A DNA stretch of 64,000 nucleotides, taken from Pseudomonas sp. GM79. Its GTDB lineage: Bacteria; Pseudomonadota; Gammaproteobacteria; Pseudomonadales; Pseudomonadaceae. This document shows, one piece after another, positions 48,575 to 57,488 of the stretch. The translations under genes were made by a program, and so were the position numbers. The DNA lies in assembly GCF_000282495.1 (NCBI RefSeq), contig NZ_AKJE01000002.1, positions 62,001 to 126,000 of the forward strand. The letters are read 5' to 3'. Below the pieces are notes generated by a model. It was not told where the DNA came from and did no database searches. It was given only the letters and a program-made list of their open reading frames with translations. Positions within the stretch are counted from its first letter, which is position 1. Every line of letters starts with the position of its first letter.

Positions 48575-48643
48575 AAAGATCGCAGCCTTCGGCAGCTCAG
48601 GTGTATACGATCCCCTGTAGGAGCTGTCGAAGCCTGCGATCTT
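48575..48643. repeat. Short inverted repeat, GATCGCAGCC family
   Basis: Left arm AAAGATCGCAGCCTTCGGCA and right arm TGTCGAAGCCTGCGATCTT around about 30 bp. It shares its arms with the repeats at 27739 and 40799. It sits between the GntR region and the peroxidase gene. Confidence 0.75.
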
Positions 48644-48657
48644 GCTTTCTGCGCTGT

Positions 48658-49545
48658 TCAGCCGATGCGCAATGCGCGCAGGTCAAGGCGACCGTCCTTG
48701 AGCGGTGGGCACCAGTAGTAGCCGCCGGTGATCGGTCGGCTGATGCGATACAGACCGTCGGTGATGCCGTCTTCCAGACCGCTCATGCGCCGCAACTGGG
48801 ATTCGAACGCGTCGAGGGAAAAACCGAAGGCCAGGAACATCAGGCCGGCGCGATCGCCTTCGATCCAAGGCATCGAGCGACGGACCACGAAGGCTTCGGG
48901 TGTGAAGCTTTCCTGGGCGGTGCGCTTGACGTGGGCAGAGATCGGCGCGTCATCGAGTTCTTCGTTGTCGCTCAAGCGACGGCCCATGATGTTGTCTTTC
49001 TCATGGGGCGGCATCGCGTGGAAGCCTTTCAAATCATGCTGCCACTGCTGGATCGCGGCGAAGCTGCCACCGACCAGACCGTCCGCGCCGTCGCTCAACA
49101 ATGCAGCGGCCACAGCGGCTTCATCGTGAGGGTTTTCGGTGCCGTCTTCGTAACCGGTCAAGTCGTGCCCGGTCATGTGGCGGAAGGTTTCGTTCATCTG
49201 CACCAGACGCAGGGCCGGTGCCAGAGCGGCTTCGATCGCGTTGCTGCGATTGAGCAGTTCGCCACGGTCAACACCGTGCAGCCAGCACCAGAGCGCGTGT
49301 TGGGTCGAGGGGTTGTCGACACCGACACCGACCAGCGCAGGAAAAGCGCGCAGCCCATCGATCTGCGCGTGCAGCGCCTTGACCAGGGATTCACCGAAAC
49401 CAACGACCGCCGACTTTCCGTCCACCAGGCGCATCAGGTTATCCAGCGCAGCCGGCAATGCCTCGGCGGATTCAAGGGCGAAGAACATATGACGAGCTTG
49501 AGGCGGAACAGGGGTGGCGAGAATGCCCGGCTGGTAATAACTCAT
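48658..49545 (-). CDS. Dyp-type heme peroxidase
   Basis: A 295-residue dye-decolorising peroxidase. The family GxxDG motif is present as GYEDGTENP near residue 140, and the C-terminal half carries HVKRTAQESF and the distal Arg region FVVRRSMPWIEGDRAGLMFL. No signal peptide. ATG 49545 has AAAGGAG upstream. No encapsulin gene adjoins it. It oxidises phenolic or dye-like substrates with H2O2; the natural substrate is not known. Confidence 0.9.
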   Translation of the reverse strand: MSYYQPGILATPVPPQARHMFFALESAEALPAALDNLMRLVDGKSAVVGFGESLVKALHAQIDGLRAFPALVGVGVDNPSTQHALWCWLHGVDRGELLNRSNAIEAALAPALRLVQMNETFRHMTGHDLTGYEDGTENPHDEAAVAAALLSDGADGLVGGSFAAIQQWQHDLKGFHAMPPHEKDNIMGRRLSDNEELDDAPISAHVKRTAQESFTPEAFVVRRSMPWIEGDRAGLMFLAFGFSLDAFESQLRRMSGLEDGITDGLYRISRPITGGYYWCPPLKDGRLDLRALRIG

Positions 49546-49754
49546 ATGAACTCCTTTGAGAAAGAGCGTGAAGTTTAACCGGGGGATCGTTACTTGTGTG
49601 TTTTCAGGGCAAAAGATCGACCCGTAGCAGCTGCCGACAGATTCGCGATCCATAACGCCGAGCAAAAAAATCATAAGATGAGCCATGACAAGCGAGTCCG
49701 AGGTCTGCTAAAACGATTCATCAGTGCATCACCCAATCCAGACGGGGTAGCGAT

Positions 49755-51380
49755 ATGACCACAGCACAAATCCTTGGCAACCTGTTTCCCACTGCCGACA
49801 ACGTCCCGGAAAAGTACCGCCTCAACGGCCCGACCGAGCAGCGCGAGTATCTGGTCGATGGCGAACTGAAAACCTGGTCCGGGCCCCTCGCTCAAGTCCG
49901 CAGCCCGGTGTACCTGAGCGGTGCGAATGGTGATGAACAGGTGATCCTCGGCAGCACGCCGCTGCTTGATGCCGATACTGCACTGACCGCGCTCGACGCC
50001 GCCGTGCGCGCCTACGACCGCGGCCAGGGCTTGTGGCCGACCATGCGCGTGGCCGAGCGCATCCAGCACGTCGAAACCTTCCTGGCTCGCATGCGCGAAC
50101 AGCGCGAGGCGGTGGTCAAGTTGCTGATGTGGGAGATCGGTAAAAACCTCAAGGACTCGGAAAAAGAGTTCGACCGCACCTGCGATTACATCGTCGACAC
50201 CATCAATGCCCTTAAGGAACTCGACCGCCGGTCCAGCCGCTTCGAACTGGAGCAGGACACTCTCGGCCAGATCCGCCGCGTGCCGTTGGGCGTGGCGTTG
50301 TGCATGGGGCCTTACAATTACCCGCTGAACGAAACCTTCACCACGCTGATTCCCGCGCTGATCATGGGCAACACCGTGGTGTTCAAACCGGCCAAGCTTG
50401 GGGTGCTGTTGATTCGCCCGTTGCTGGAAGCCTTTCGCGACAGCTTCCCGGCCGGTGTCATCAACGTTATCTACGGCAGCGGCCGCGAGACCGTCAGTGC
50501 GCTGATGGCCAGCGGCAAGATCGATATCTTTGCGTTCATCGGCACCAACAAGGCCGCCAGCGACCTGAAAAAACTCCACCCAAGGCCTCACCGCTTGCGC
50601 GCGGCGCTGGGCCTGGATGCGAAGAACCCTGGCATCGTTCTGCCTGAGGTCGATCTGGACAATGCCGTGAACGAAGCCGTCACCGGTTCCCTGTCGTTCA
50701 ACGGCCAACGTTGCACTGCGCTGAAAATCCTCTTCGTCCACGAAGACGTGGTCGAGGCGTTCATCGAGAAATTCAACGCCAAACTCGCCAGCCTCAAACC
50801 CGGCATGCCGTGGGACAGCGGCGTGGCCCTGACGCCTTTGCCGGAATCAGGCAAGGTCGATTATCTGCACACCCTGGTGGCGGACGCGGTCAGCAAAGGC
50901 GCAGCCGTGGTCAACCCCAACGGCGGTGAAGCCCGCGCATCGTTCTTCTACCCGGCCGTGTTGTACCCGGTGACACCGCAGATGCGCGTCTACCAGGAAG
51001 AACAGTTCGGCCCGGTCGTGCCGATCGTGCCTTACCGTCATCTGGACACCGTGATCGATTACGTCCTGGAATCCGACTTCGGCCAGCAACTGAGCATCTT
51101 CGGCACCAACCCGGTGGCGGTCGGCAGGCTGGTGGACACGTTCGCCAACCAGGTCGGCCGGATCAACCTCAACGCCCAGTGCCAACGCGGTCCGGACACC
51201 TATCCGTTCAACGGCCGCAAGAACTCCGCCGAAGGCACGTTGTCGGTGCACGATGCGCTGCGGGTGTTTTCGATTCGGACCCTGGTGGCGACCAAGTTCC
51301 AGGAGAGCAGCAAAGAGCTTCTCAGCGAGATCATCAGCGGACGCAACTCGAGCTTCCTGACCACTGACTACATTTTCTGA
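49755..51380 (+). CDS. Aldehyde dehydrogenase, probable NADP-dependent glyceraldehyde-3-phosphate dehydrogenase
   Basis: A 541-residue ALDH. Catalytic Cys320 in SFNGQRCTALKIL and the cofactor-binding GVALCMGPYNYPLNETFTTL plus GNTVVFKPAKLGVLLIRPLL are intact. The FNGQRCTA form and length fit the non-phosphorylating GapN-like subgroup rather than general aldehyde dehydrogenases. It converts an aldehyde to the acid with NAD(P)+. No obvious operon partner; an EamA transporter gene ends 7 bp beyond its stop on the other strand. Confidence 0.85.
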   Translation: MTTAQILGNLFPTADNVPEKYRLNGPTEQREYLVDGELKTWSGPLAQVRSPVYLSGANGDEQVILGSTPLLDADTALTALDAAVRAYDRGQGLWPTMRVAERIQHVETFLARMREQREAVVKLLMWEIGKNLKDSEKEFDRTCDYIVDTINALKELDRRSSRFELEQDTLGQIRRVPLGVALCMGPYNYPLNETFTTLIPALIMGNTVVFKPAKLGVLLIRPLLEAFRDSFPAGVINVIYGSGRETVSALMASGKIDIFAFIGTNKAASDLKKLHPRPHRLRAALGLDAKNPGIVLPEVDLDNAVNEAVTGSLSFNGQRCTALKILFVHEDVVEAFIEKFNAKLASLKPGMPWDSGVALTPLPESGKVDYLHTLVADAVSKGAAVVNPNGGEARASFFYPAVLYPVTPQMRVYQEEQFGPVVPIVPYRHLDTVIDYVLESDFGQQLSIFGTNPVAVGRLVDTFANQVGRINLNAQCQRGPDTYPFNGRKNSAEGTLSVHDALRVFSIRTLVATKFQESSKELLSEIISGRNSSFLTTDYIF

Positions 51381-51387
51381 GGCCTGT

Positions 51388-52281
51388 TCACTGCGCCGCC
51401 ACCCGCCGAAGCTTCAGGCTCCAACCCTGTTGCATCCCGGCGGCGGCCAACAGAATCGCGGCGACACCGATCCATTGCAGCGGCTCCAGCCGATGGCCGA
51501 AGGCGAACCAGTCAACGAAAATCGCCGCAATCGGATAGATGAACGACAACGCGCCGGTCAGCGCTGTCGGCAGTTTTTGAATCGCGCCGTAAAGCAGCAC
51601 ATACATCAAACCGGTATGCACGATGCCCAGGGTCACCAGACTGGCCCAGGCATCGGGCGTTTGCGGTATCGCAGAGAAATGCGCGAAGGGCGCGAGCAAC
51701 AGCACGCCAGTGCAAACCTGGATCAACGCGATCAGATGCGGTGGCGTACCGGTCAGGCGCTTGATGATCAACGCGGCAATCGCGTACAGAAAGGCCGCCC
51801 CCAGCGCCAGAGCAATCCCCATCAGGTAATCGTTGCCACCCTCGCCCTGCCCGCCATGTGCGCTGACAATCGCCAGCATTCCGAGAAACGAAATGCCCAG
51901 CCAGAACAGTTTTTGCAGGGTGATCTTCTCCCCCAGGAACAACGCGGCCAGCCCCACCAGCATGAATGGTTGAACGTTATAAACCGCCGTGCCAATGGCA
52001 ATCGAGGCGCGGGAGTAGGACGCGAACAACAGCACCCAGTTGCCGACAATCGCCACACCGCTCAGTACGGCCAGCAAAAAAGTGGTGGACGTCAAAATGC
52101 CAGGGCGCAGAAAGCCGAACGCCGCGCAGATCAGCAATAAGGTGGCGGCACCGAACACGCAGCGCCAGAACACCACGTCCAGCACCGGTTGCCCGGACAC
52201 CAGCACGAACCAGCCGATGGTCCCGGAAATCAGCATGGCGGCGGTCATTTCGAATGAGCCACGACGTAATGTTTTGTCCAT
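51388..52281 (-). CDS. EamA-family (DMT) transporter
   Basis: A 297-residue membrane protein with ten hydrophobic segments arranged as two EamA repeats (AAMLISGTIGWFVLVSG..., and PTALTGALSFIYPIAAIFVD in the second). Two starts fit AGGAGGTGG: ATG 52284 and ATG 52281; the latter has the better spacing. Drug/metabolite exporter family; the substrate is not predictable. The divergent Lrp-type regulator 136 bp away may control it, as is common for amino-acid exporters. Confidence 0.88.
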   Translation of the reverse strand: MDKTLRRGSFEMTAAMLISGTIGWFVLVSGQPVLDVVFWRCVFGAATLLLICAAFGFLRPGILTSTTFLLAVLSGVAIVGNWVLLFASYSRASIAIGTAVYNVQPFMLVGLAALFLGEKITLQKLFWLGISFLGMLAIVSAHGGQGEGGNDYLMGIALALGAAFLYAIAALIIKRLTGTPPHLIALIQVCTGVLLLAPFAHFSAIPQTPDAWASLVTLGIVHTGLMYVLLYGAIQKLPTALTGALSFIYPIAAIFVDWFAFGHRLEPLQWIGVAAILLAAAGMQQGWSLKLRRVAAQ

Positions 52282-52416
52282 CATCCACCTCCTGTATTTG
52301 AGCCCAAAGTATGCCAATCCATTTGGGGGCTTCTCCAGCGCAAAAAGCAGGCTAAACTCGGCTTTTACCTTTTTTATCAAGGCTTATTCAACCGATTGCC
52401 TAACAGGGGATTCGCC

Positions 52417-52854
52417 ATGACCGATGACATCGACCAAGTGCTGATCAGCGCGCTGATGGAAGACTCACGCCGCTCGCTCAAAGCCCTGGCACAGATCAGC
52501 GGCCTGTCCTCGCCCAGTGTCGCCGAGCGCCTGCGCCGCCTCGAAGAACGTGGCGTGCTCAAGGGCTACACCGTCGAGATCGACCCCAAATGCTTTGGCT
52601 ACCAACTCCAGGCCATCGTCCGCATTCGCCCATTGCCGGGCCAGTTACAGGAAGTGGAGCGACAGATTCAGGCCATCCCCGAATTCACCGAGTGCGACAA
52701 AGTCACCGGCGATGACTGCTTTATCGCCCGCCTGCACGTGCGCTCGATGGAACAACTGGACACCCTCCTCGATCGCCTCAACAGCCACGCCGAAACCAAC
52801 ACCGCCATTGTCAAGAAGACCCCGGTCAAGCGCCGGCTGCCACCGATGGCTTGA
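52417..52854 (+). CDS. Lrp/AsnC-family regulator
   Basis: A 145-residue regulator with N-terminal helix-turn-helix (VLISALMEDSRRSLKALAQI, then SSPSVAERLRRLEERGVLKG) and C-terminal RAM ligand domain (VRIRPLPGQLQEVERQIQAI, KVTGDDCFIARLHV). ATG 52417 follows GGGGATTCG. Divergent from the EamA exporter; the pair suggests amino-acid-responsive export, but this is inferred from layout. Confidence 0.9.
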   Translation: MTDDIDQVLISALMEDSRRSLKALAQISGLSSPSVAERLRRLEERGVLKGYTVEIDPKCFGYQLQAIVRIRPLPGQLQEVERQIQAIPEFTECDKVTGDDCFIARLHVRSMEQLDTLLDRLNSHAETNTAIVKKTPVKRRLPPMA

Positions 52855-52911
52855 GTGCTGTTTTGTTCACAAAGAGGTAGATTGGGGTTTTTCCGGCGAA
52901 GGATTGACGGT

Positions 52912-53241
52912 ATGAAAACTCAAGTCATGTTACTGGCGGCCATGATACTCACTGGTTGCGGCACGTTTCAGACCGTGGTGCGCAGTGACGAGGCAGCGGC
53001 GAAGAGTCTCAAGGAACAGAAAACCTACTGCGGTGCGGTTCCACGGATCTATAGCGGCGTGACGTATGACTTTTGCAGCCTGCATGCGCCTCCAGGCCCG
53101 GGCATCGATGAGTACAAATACAACAACGGCACGCCCTTTGTACTGATCGACGTAGTGATTTCCGGCGTTCTCGACACCATGCTGCTGCCCTACACCATTT
53201 ATCGGCAACAGGCTGATGGCAGCATCATTGTGGCCGAATAA
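52912..53241 (+). CDS. YceK/YidQ-type lipoprotein
   Basis: A 109-residue predicted outer- or inner-membrane lipoprotein. The signal peptide ends in the lipobox LTGC, with lipidation at Cys16 (MLLAAMILTGCGTFQ). The mature part with YSGVTYDFCSLHAPPGPG and VISGVLDTMLLPYTIYRQ matches the YceK/YidQ family, of unknown function. It lies 57 bp after the Lrp gene and 11 bp before the VOC gene. Confidence 0.85.
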   Translation: MKTQVMLLAAMILTGCGTFQTVVRSDEAAAKSLKEQKTYCGAVPRIYSGVTYDFCSLHAPPGPGIDEYKYNNGTPFVLIDVVISGVLDTMLLPYTIYRQQADGSIIVAE

Positions 53242-53252
53242 GGAGGAGGTGA

Positions 53253-53645
53253 ATGTTGTCTCACGTTTTTATCGGCATCACCGATTTCGATCGTGCATTA
53301 GCGTTCTACCAACCGATCATGGATGCACTGCAGCTGCAGATGAAATTTTGCGATCCCGGCAAACCCTGGGCTGCGTGGATGAGCAAGAATGCACCGCGTC
53401 CGCTGTTCGTCATTGGCACTGCGTTCGACGAACAGCCGGCCACACCGGGGAATGGGCAGATGATCGCCCTGCTTGCGCCGAGTCACGAGATCGTCAACCG
53501 CTGTCACGCACTGGCCATGGCTCATGGTGGATCCTGCGAGGGGCCGCCGGGCCTGCGTCCGCACTACCATCCCGATTACTTCGGCGCCTATATGCGCGAC
53601 CCGGACGGCAACAAACTCTGCGTGTGTTGCCACGAACCTGATTGA
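53253..53645 (+). CDS. VOC (glyoxalase/bleomycin-resistance-like) family protein
   Basis: A 130-residue vicinal-oxygen-chelate protein: SHVFIGITDFDRALAFYQPI at the N-terminus, and HYHPDYFGAYMRDPDGNKLC at the end with metal-site-like His and Glu/Asp. It starts after an AGGAGG site 11 bp beyond the lipoprotein stop, so both are likely co-transcribed. Reaction unknown; many VOC proteins are lyases or antibiotic-binding proteins. Confidence 0.85.
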   Translation: MLSHVFIGITDFDRALAFYQPIMDALQLQMKFCDPGKPWAAWMSKNAPRPLFVIGTAFDEQPATPGNGQMIALLAPSHEIVNRCHALAMAHGGSCEGPPGLRPHYHPDYFGAYMRDPDGNKLCVCCHEPD

Positions 53646-53674
53646 AACCAACACTGAGCCAAATCACAGACAAT

Positions 53675-53700
53675 AAAAAACCCGCCGAAGCGGGTTTTTT
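53675..53700. terminator. Bidirectional terminator
   Basis: Stem AAACCCGC/GCGGGTTT with flanking A and T runs between the convergent VOC and Bax-inhibitor-like genes. Confidence 0.9.
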
Positions 53701-53715
53701 ACTCAAGGCTGGCGA

Positions 53716-54387
53716 TCAATCATCGCGGCTCATGATGCCGAACAGTTGCAGCAAGCTGACGAACAGGTTGTAGATCGATACATACAGGCTGATGGTCGCC
53801 ATGATGTAGTTGCGCTCGCCACCGTGAATGATGGCACTGGTCTGGAACAGAATGCACACCGAGGAGAACAGCACGAAACCTGCGCTGATCGCCAGCTGCA
53901 GACCGCTGATCTGGAAGAACAAGCTCGCCAGTGTCGCGCCCAGCAGCACAAAGAAACCGGCGGTGATGAAACCACCGAGGAAACTCATGTCCTTACGGGT
54001 GATCAGCACATAAGCCGACAGGCCGCCAAACACCAGCGCGGTCATCGCGAAGGCCGAGCTGACGACTTCCGCGCCGCCCTGCATACCCAGGTAACGGTTG
54101 AGAATCGGGCCGAGCAGGAAACCCATGAAACCGGTCAGCGCGAACGCAGAAACCAGGCCCCATGCCGAATCACGGAGTTTGTTGGTGAGAAAGAAAAGGC
54201 CGTAGAAGCCGATCAGCACCACGAAGATATTCGGGTAGCCGACACGCATCTGCTGCGCAACAAAGGCCATCACGCCGCTGAATGCGAGGGTGAGGGCGAG
54301 TAAACCGTAAGTGTTGCGCAGGACGCGGCTAACCTCTAGCTGCTCAGCCTGCACGCTGTTATTAACTGCGTAATCCTGTTCGCGCAT
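53716..54387 (-). CDS. Bax inhibitor-1/YccA family membrane protein
   Basis: A 223-residue protein with seven hydrophobic segments. The family signature includes LEVSRVLRNTYGLLALTLAF at the start, and the C-terminal FVSLLQLFGIMSRDD preceded by a charged SIYNL pattern (TISLYVSIYNLFVSL). ATG 54387 follows CAGGAGTGTCGCC. In E. coli YccA modulates FtsH; here the role is inferred from family. Ends at the bidirectional terminator. Confidence 0.93.
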   Translation of the reverse strand: MREQDYAVNNSVQAEQLEVSRVLRNTYGLLALTLAFSGVMAFVAQQMRVGYPNIFVVLIGFYGLFFLTNKLRDSAWGLVSAFALTGFMGFLLGPILNRYLGMQGGAEVVSSAFAMTALVFGGLSAYVLITRKDMSFLGGFITAGFFVLLGATLASLFFQISGLQLAISAGFVLFSSVCILFQTSAIIHGGERNYIMATISLYVSIYNLFVSLLQLFGIMSRDD

Positions 54388-54511
54388 GGCGACACTCCTG
54401 TTGGGTTTGAAACGTTCAGTCGCAAAGATCATAACAGACGCTCTGTAACAAGCCATGCAGAGAGTTTGACAGTGTGTTTCATTCAGGTATTATGGCGCCC
54501 GCAACGCAAAC

Positions 54512-54599
54512 GGAGGTGTGGCCGAGTGGTTTAAGGCAACGGTCTTGAAAACCGTCGACTGTAACAGGTCCATGAGTTCGAATCCCATCGCCTCCGCCA
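54512..54599 (+). tRNA. tRNA-Ser (anticodon UGA)
   Basis: An 88-nt class II tRNA. The acceptor stem GGAGGTG pairs with CGCCTCC, the discriminator G precedes an encoded CCA, and the T-arm is GTTCGAATCC. The anticodon loop CTTGAAAA reads UGA. Its extra arm is long, as in tRNA-Ser. A strong hairpin follows. Confidence 0.97.
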
Positions 54600-54606
54600 T
54601 CTTTAT

Positions 54607-54645
54607 ACGACAAAGCCCTGATTATTCAGGGCTTTGTCGTTTCTG
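54607..54645 (+). terminator. Terminator after tRNA-Ser
   Basis: A 15-bp perfect stem ACGACAAAGCCCTGA/TCAGGGCTTTGTCGT with a 4-nt loop, 7 bp after the tRNA. The T-tail is short. Confidence 0.8.
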
Positions 54646-54902
54646 GGGTTTGACAAATAGCTCCAGTCCACACTTCAGCCCACACCTTGGATGGAGTAAG
54701 GCTTTTCGACCAGCGGTTTGTTTTTTGAACTTGAGCCAGGTCAGCCTGTAGCTCACCGGTTCAAATCTGAACTTCGGGGTTGTCGACGGCCGTTTGCAAC
54801 AGTGCATCAACCACTAATCGGGGTAACGCCTTGGTTTGCATCTTTGCTCCGATCAATGAAGAGAACGGCCGCAAACATGTGTGCCGGAAGAACATCCGGT
54901 CA
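54646..54902. other. Gene-free decayed stretch downstream of tRNA-Ser
   Basis: About 250 bp between the tRNA terminator and a pseudogene. The only open frames are under 70 codons and I recognise none of them; one minus frame reads QTKALPRLVVDALLQTAVDN without a ribosome site. The location beside a tRNA fits an old integration and deletion scar, but I could not find a copy of the tRNA end that would mark an attachment site. Confidence 0.4.
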
Positions 54903-55108
54903 TTACTCGCAGTAGATATCGAAGTCGAAATACTTCTGGCAAACCTTGTCGTAGGTACCGTTGGCACGAATCGTCGCAAGGCCTGATTGAAGCGACCGGC
55001 CAGCGGATCGTTCTTGCGCGCGGCAATGCCGATGCCGGCGCCAAAGAATTGCTCTTCGGTAACACTCGGGCCGACGTAAGCTGCTGCGCTTTCCGTCGCC
55101 GTGATAAA
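54903..55108 (-). pseudogene. Remnant of an amino-acid ABC substrate-binding protein (ArgT-like)
   Basis: The last ~65 codons of a polar-amino-acid binding protein, starting without a start codon right at the LysR stop. It reads ESAAAYVGPSVTEEQFFGAG, IGIAARKNDPLAGRFNQAL, then must shift one base to continue ATIRANGTYDKVCQKYFDFD and stop at 54903. The shift fits loss of one G after TTG in GCCTTG(G)CGACG. So the gene is both 5'-truncated and frameshifted. Confidence 0.75.
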
Positions 55109-56050
55109 TCAAAGCGCCCCGGCTTTTTGGCGCAACAGATCGATGAACACCTCCAACTCCCGACTGATGTGCTCGCCCTTGCGCAGCAGCAATCCGAATG
55201 GCGCCAGTTGCACATCCAGCTCCACCGGCAGCGCCACCACCAGACCCATTTTCAGGTAGTCGCGCAAAGCGGTTTCCGAGAGCACCATGATCGCGTCGGT
55301 CAATTGAATCAGTTGCTGCATGGAGTACACCGAACTGCACTCAATGATGTCTGCTGGTGTCGGCAAGGCCAGGCGCTGCAAGGCTTGATCGAGACCGATC
55401 CGCGCCGGGCTGGTTTCCGGTTGCAGGATCCACGGCCAACTGCTGACCAGTTCCGCCAGTTCCAGTTTTTTGCGCTGGGCCAAAGGATGACCGGCGTGCA
55501 CCACCACCAGCAGGCGTTCGTTACCCAGTTGTTCGAAGGCGTAGTGCTCGCTGTCGGTGGCAGCATTGCGCCGTGCGATGGCCAAGTCGATGCGGCCCTG
55601 CTCCAGCAACTGGATCACCTGGTCGCTGGTGTCGCCCATGATGCGAATTCGCAGTTGCGGGTTGAGCGCCTTGATCTCGGCAATCGAATCCATCACCAGA
55701 TCCGGCGCCGCGCCCATGATGGTACCGATGGAAAGGTAACCGTAACCACCCTGCTGCCGCGCGATCAGATCTTCGGCGCAGCGATCGAGGCCACTGATGG
55801 CGGATTCGGCGAAGCGAATCAACTCACTGCCCAGCGCCGTTGGCCGCATCCCGCGGGGCAGGCGCTCGAACAGATCGCAGCCGAACATGTCTTCAATCTC
55901 ATGCAGCATCCGGGTTGCCGCCGGCTGCGACATGTTCAGGCTTTGCGAGGCGCGGTGCAGGTTCTGACTGCTGCTGAGCGTCACCAGCATGTGCAAATGC
56001 TTGTAGCGCAGTCGATTGAGCAGGCTGCGGGAGATGGTTGGCGTGGTCAT
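55109..56050 (-). CDS. LysR-family regulator divergent from rhm operon
   Basis: A 313-residue regulator with helix-turn-helix at about 15-75 (LHRASQSLNMSQPAATRMLH) and an effector domain of the GbpR/CbsR-like type (GYLSIGTIMGAAPDLVMDSI, VIQLLEQGRIDLAIARRNA). It lies 126 bp from and divergent to rhmT, the classical LysR layout, so it is the likely regulator of rhamnonate use. Its stop abuts an amino-acid-binding-protein remnant, which suggests a deletion ended here. Confidence 0.88.
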   Translation of the reverse strand: MTTPTISRSLLNRLRYKHLHMLVTLSSSQNLHRASQSLNMSQPAATRMLHEIEDMFGCDLFERLPRGMRPTALGSELIRFAESAISGLDRCAEDLIARQQGGYGYLSIGTIMGAAPDLVMDSIAEIKALNPQLRIRIMGDTSDQVIQLLEQGRIDLAIARRNAATDSEHYAFEQLGNERLLVVVHAGHPLAQRKKLELAELVSSWPWILQPETSPARIGLDQALQRLALPTPADIIECSSVYSMQQLIQLTDAIMVLSETALRDYLKMGLVVALPVELDVQLAPFGLLLRKGEHISRELEVFIDLLRQKAGAL

Positions 56051-56176
56051 GAGGGGGCCTTCGCGTTCGATACCTTCAGGGTATCAGTTGTGAGCTAGAT
56101 TCGATTTGTAACGCATCGCTCCACGGCCGTACAGTCTTTCCCATAAGAACAAATGCCCTACCAAAGGAAAACTGCG

Positions 56177-57472
56177 ATGAAGACTCTACCCGCGCCTCTG
56201 CTCGCCAAAATTTCCTGGCGGCTGCTCCCCTTCCTGCTGTTGATGTACATCATGGCCTTCCTCGACCGCGCCAACGTCGGGTTCGCCAAGCAAGCCTTTC
56301 AAGCCGACACCAATATCAGTGACGCCGCCTTCGCCTTCGGCGCCGGGGTGTTTTTCGTCGGTTACGCGCTGCTCGAGGTCCCGAGCAATCTGATCCTGCA
56401 CCGTGTCGGCGCCCGCCTGTGGATGTGCCGGATCATGGTCACCTGGGGCCTTGTCTCCGCCGCCATGGTCTTCGCCCACACCGAAACCAGCTTCTACATC
56501 CTGCGTTTTTTGCTGGGCGTGGCCGAAGCCGGATTCTTCCCCGGGGTCATCCTCTACCTCACCTACTGGTTCCCCAGCGCTGCGCGCGGCAAAGCCATGG
56601 GCTTCTTCTACTTCGGTGCGCCGCTGGCGTTCATCTTCGGCAGCCCGCTGTCCGGCCTGTTGCTGGAGCTGGACGGATTTGCCGGTGTCCACGGCTGGCA
56701 GTGGCTGTTCGCGGTTGAAGGCCTGATGGCCACGGCGGTGGGCGTCTGGGCCTATTGGTATCTGGACAATCGCCCGGCCGATGCCAAATGGCTGACGGTT
56801 GAAGAACGCCAACAAGTGCAAGGCATCCTCGATCAAGAAGACAGCCATAAACAGAACCACGGCCGCAGCCTGCTCAACGTCCTGTGCCAGCCGTCGGTAC
56901 TGTACCTGTGCCTGATTTATCTGCTGATTCAGGCCAGTGTCTACGGCGTGGTGTTCTATCTGCCCACCCAGGTTGGCGGATTGTTGGGCACCAAGGTCGG
57001 GCTGATGGTCGGACTGGTCACGGCGATTCCGTGGATCTGCGCGATAGTCGCAGCGTACCTGATCCCCGGCTACAGCGACCGCACCGGCGAACGGCGCCGC
57101 ACCGCCTGCCTGACCTTGCTGATGTCGGCAGCCGGGATCGCTTGCTCGGTGACCTTTAGCAGCCCCTTCCTGGGCATCGTCGCCCTGTGCTTTGCCGCTT
57201 CCGGTTTCATCGCCGTGCAACCGGTGTTCTGGACCTTCCCCTCCAGTTATCTCGCCGGCAGCGCCGCTGCGGCCGGGATTGCCTTGATCAACTCGTTCGG
57301 CGCCCTCGGCGGCTTCATCGCCCCGGTGCTGAAGAACTGGGCCGAAGGCGCCTTCCATTCACCGGCCGCCGGTTTGTACGTGCTGGCTGGCACCACTGTC
57401 ATCGCCGCGTTGCTGGTCCTGGGCATCCGCTCACCCGTCCAGAAGCCTTCCAGCAAACCGGCCACCGTTTAA
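56177..57472 (+). CDS. rhmT: MFS transporter, probable L-rhamnonate uptake
   Basis: A 431-residue, 12-span anion:cation symporter of the major facilitator superfamily. N-terminal [20 protein letters not shown], motif [15 protein letters not shown], and loop [12 protein letters not shown] are typical of the hexuronate/rhamnonate group. ATG 56177 has AAAGGAAA upstream. First gene of an operon with rhmD, rhmA and aldA, hence the substrate assignment; the sequence alone does not fix it. Confidence 0.82.
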   Translation: MKTLPAPLLAKISWRLLPFLLLMYIMAFLDRANVGFAKQAFQADTNISDAAFAFGAGVFFVGYALLEVPSNLILHRVGARLWMCRIMVTWGLVSAAMVFAHTETSFYILRFLLGVAEAGFFPGVILYLTYWFPSAARGKAMGFFYFGAPLAFIFGSPLSGLLLELDGFAGVHGWQWLFAVEGLMATAVGVWAYWYLDNRPADAKWLTVEERQQVQGILDQEDSHKQNHGRSLLNVLCQPSVLYLCLIYLLIQASVYGVVFYLPTQVGGLLGTKVGLMVGLVTAIPWICAIVAAYLIPGYSDRTGERRRTACLTLLMSAAGIACSVTFSSPFLGIVALCFAASGFIAVQPVFWTFPSSYLAGSAAAAGIALINSFGALGGFIAPVLKNWAEGAFHSPAAGLYVLAGTTVIAALLVLGIRSPVQKPSSKPATV

Positions 57473-57488
57473 ACCTGAGGAGTCACAC

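Noticed and set aside
54512..54780. A second tRNA-like T-arm (GGTTCAAATCTGA) as an attachment-site copy
   Set aside because: Only about a dozen bases resemble a T-arm and no acceptor stem or matching tRNA-Ser end is present.
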